Shown one piece after another: positions 5,674 to 8,948 of a stretch of DNA of 8,948 nucleotides. The translations under genes and the position numbers were made by a program. The DNA comes from Burkholderiales bacterium RIFCSPHIGHO2_12_FULL_61_11. GTDB lineage: Bacteria; Pseudomonadota; Gammaproteobacteria; Burkholderiales; Burkholderiaceae_C. The stretch spans positions 1 through 8,948 of the forward strand of contig MERZ01000067.1 of assembly GCA_001770785.1 (NCBI GenBank), given 5' to 3'. The notes beneath the pieces were generated by a model that made no database searches, had not been told where the DNA came from, and was given only the letters and a program-made list of their open reading frames with translations. Positions within the stretch are counted from its first letter, which is position 1. Each line of letters starts with the position of its first letter.

Positions 5674-6135
5674 ATGTTGACGATTACCCGCAAGCTGGAA
5701 TTCGATGCCGGCCATCGCATCCCGGACCACAACAGCCAGTGCCGCAACCTGCACGGACACCGCTATACCCTGCTCATCACGCTGCTCGGCGCGGTGATTG
5801 AAAAAGAGGGTCAATCGGATAACGGCATGATCATGGATTTTTCCGACATCAAGACGCTGGCCAAAACCCATTTGGTCGATCTCTGGGATCATGCTTTTCT
5901 GGTCTACCGCAACGATGCCGTGGTCCGGCAATTCCTGGACAGCCTGCCGGATCACAAAACCGTCGTGCTGGACCGCATACCCACGGTCGAAAATCTGGCC
6001 AGCGCCGCCTTCGACATTCTGAAAAATGTCTATCAGGACAGATATGGCACCGGCTTGTCCCTGAGCAAAATCACCCTGTATGAAACGCCCAATTGCTGGG
6101 CGGAGGTGGATGCCAACGGCAACCGGCACGGATGA
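5674..6135 (+). CDS. queD: 6-carboxy-5,6,7,8-tetrahydropterin synthase QueD
   Basis: QueD converts 7,8-dihydroneopterin triphosphate to 6-carboxytetrahydropterin, the second step towards preQ0 and queuosine. The 153 residues belong to the PTPS/QueD fold. Zinc ligands H14 (AGHR), H27 and H29 (LHGH) are present, with catalytic C23 four residues before the LHGH pair, the D72-H73 pair (LWDHAF), and substrate-binding E137 in YETPNC. The C23 spacing is that of QueD rather than eukaryotic PTPS. It is longer than E. coli QueD (about 120 residues), mainly in the middle (about 80-105). The ATG at 5674 is the start; GGAAG at 5655-5659 is a rather distant ribosome site. It follows the queE relic and precedes queA, so it sits in a queuosine cluster. 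Because its usual partner queE is broken here, the pathway needs an intact queE elsewhere. Confidence 0.95.
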   Translation: MLTITRKLEFDAGHRIPDHNSQCRNLHGHRYTLLITLLGAVIEKEGQSDNGMIMDFSDIKTLAKTHLVDLWDHAFLVYRNDAVVRQFLDSLPDHKTVVLDRIPTVENLASAAFDILKNVYQDRYGTGLSLSKITLYETPNCWAEVDANGNRHG

Positions 6136-6155
6136 CTTTTTTTTCGTGCGTCAGG

Positions 6156-6185
6156 CGCTAGCGGGCTAGCGGGACCCTCTTTTTT
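6156..6185 (+). terminator. Possible weak terminator after queD
   Basis: CGCTAG (6156-6161) pairs with CTAGCG (6166-6171) around the loop CGGG, and a run of T's follows at 6180-6185 after an 8-nt gap. The stem is short and the gap is long for an intrinsic terminator. A separate T8 run (6137-6144) directly after the queD stop has no good stem. If real, queA and tgt would need their own promoter in 6186-6249, where I see no clear hexamer pair. Confidence 0.3.
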
Positions 6186-6249
6186 GGGCTGCGACAATCA
6201 CAGCCTTTTACTCTACTCTTGGTACGGGTTTGTCCAACCCTCAAGCACT

Positions 6250-8495
<2,246 letters not shown>

Positions 8496-8498
8496 GCC

Positions 8499-8609
8499 AT
8501 GAACATCAACCGGCAACGATGGATTGACCGCTGGCTGGGCATCCTGCCGTGCGCGGCGGTGTCAGGCGTGAATGCGCTCATCACAATGCAGCTCCGGATT
8601 CTGCACTGA
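8499..8609 (+). pseudogene. Short reading frame after tgt, possible relic of a following gene's 5' end
   Basis: ATG at 8499 follows the tgt stop by three bases and opens 36 codons (MNINRQRWIDRWLGILPC...) before TGA at 8607. The pattern RWIDRWLG followed by a hydrophobic run reminds me of the N-terminus of some sugar-transferase proteins in this order, but the match is too short to name. The position right behind tgt suggests that a gene once continued the operon and was cut off. It may equally be chance. Confidence 0.25.
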
Positions 8610-8672
8610 TTTTCCAAAGACTCCGCCTTCGGCTTCCAGGCAGCTGCTGCGCCCAGGAAACGACTGCCACGA

Positions 8673-8694
8673 CCTTGAGGGGCCATGCTCAAGG
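8673..8694 (-). repeat. 7-bp inverted repeat across the stop of the leftward gene
   Basis: CCTTGAG (8673-8679) and CTCAAGG (8688-8694) are perfect partners around an 8-nt loop. They contain the stop codon of the leftward gene (8689-8691). No T-run follows on the minus strand, so it is a weak terminator candidate at best. Confidence 0.3.
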
Positions 8695-8948
8695 CGCGCT
8701 GATCAGAAACCGCGGTTCCAGCAAATTGGCATCGTCAAAATGCCGCCGCCCGACAAATGCGGTGGGCTGGCGCCCCCACTGGCGCATGGCGCCGGGTCGG
8801 TCAATGCCCATGGGCCAGAAGATCAGCCTCTCGGCGCGCTCGGTGCCTGGCACGATGCCGCTGGGCAGGAACGCGCTGCGCGTGCCGCCCGTGGCGGTGG
8901 GCAGGACGCGCAAGGCATTGTCATCCATGACGGTGTAAGGCATGGCCG
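8689..8948 (-). CDS. 3' part of an unidentified gene running in from the right edge
   Basis: The frame is open from the window edge to TGA at 8689, at least 85 codons. An ATG at 8943 could be the start, but the frame continues past it and no ribosome site can be seen, so the gene may be longer. Codon use (strong preference for G or C in third positions) looks like a genuine gene of this genome. The protein is rich in Gly, Pro, Arg and aromatic residues (for example FWPMGIDRPGAMRQWG), has no obvious membrane segment or Cys motif, and I do not recognise a family. It points toward tgt and would be convergent with it. Confidence 0.55.
   Translation of the reverse strand, partial: AMPYTVMDDNALRVLPTATGGTRSAFLPSGIVPGTERAERLIFWPMGIDRPGAMRQWGRQPTAFVGRRHFDDANLLEPRFLISAP

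Noticed and set aside
5359..6129. Leftward open frame of 256 codons opposite queD
   Set aside because: QueD on the plus strand has all zinc and catalytic residues; the leftward product is not a known family and crosses the queE relic.

Overview
The window looks like part of a chromosome from a beta-proteobacterium of the order Burkholderiales, most likely a Comamonadaceae member of the Polaromonas/Rhodoferax type. This is inferred from high G+C, codon use and the recG / queA / tgt neighbourhood; no rRNA or other taxonomic marker is present. It falls into an accessory left third and a core right two thirds.

Accessory part (about 1-3220). A hairpin with a T-run opens the window. It is followed by a tyrosine recombinase (141-1022) and an IS91-family HUH/Y2 transposase gene (1052-2245), arranged as one mobile unit. 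The transposase frame is interrupted by a single TGA exactly where its zinc finger should have a cysteine, while the rest of the frame stays open. The unit is bounded by imperfect 15-bp inverted repeats (2-16 and 2506-2520, 13/15 matching). Next come a 14-bp palindrome with a 32-nt centre (2524-2583) and a small HNH nuclease gene (2607-3203) of visibly lower G+C. The end of the HNH gene runs into a folded element (3150-3217) with the architecture of an integron attC site. The start of the HNH segment carries the six bases TTGGGC that would complete this site on circularisation. I read the HNH segment as a probable integron gene cassette. The recombinase/IS91 segment may be a second cassette or an element next to it. 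No integron integrase is in the window.

Core part (3226-8495). recG, the branch-migration helicase, runs leftward and ends right beside the accessory block. On the opposite strand are three queuosine-tRNA genes: queD (preQ0 pathway), queA (epoxyqueuosine formation on tRNA) and tgt (base exchange into tRNA). queA and tgt overlap by 7 nt. Directly upstream of queD, in what looks like a blank intergenic stretch, the last roughly 30 codons of queE remain, ending in a stop. queE therefore appears to have been cut by a deletion or rearrangement that brought recG next to queD.

Right edge (8496-8948). A 36-codon reading frame follows tgt and is probably a gene relic. A leftward reading frame of unknown function enters from outside the window and ends at 8689.
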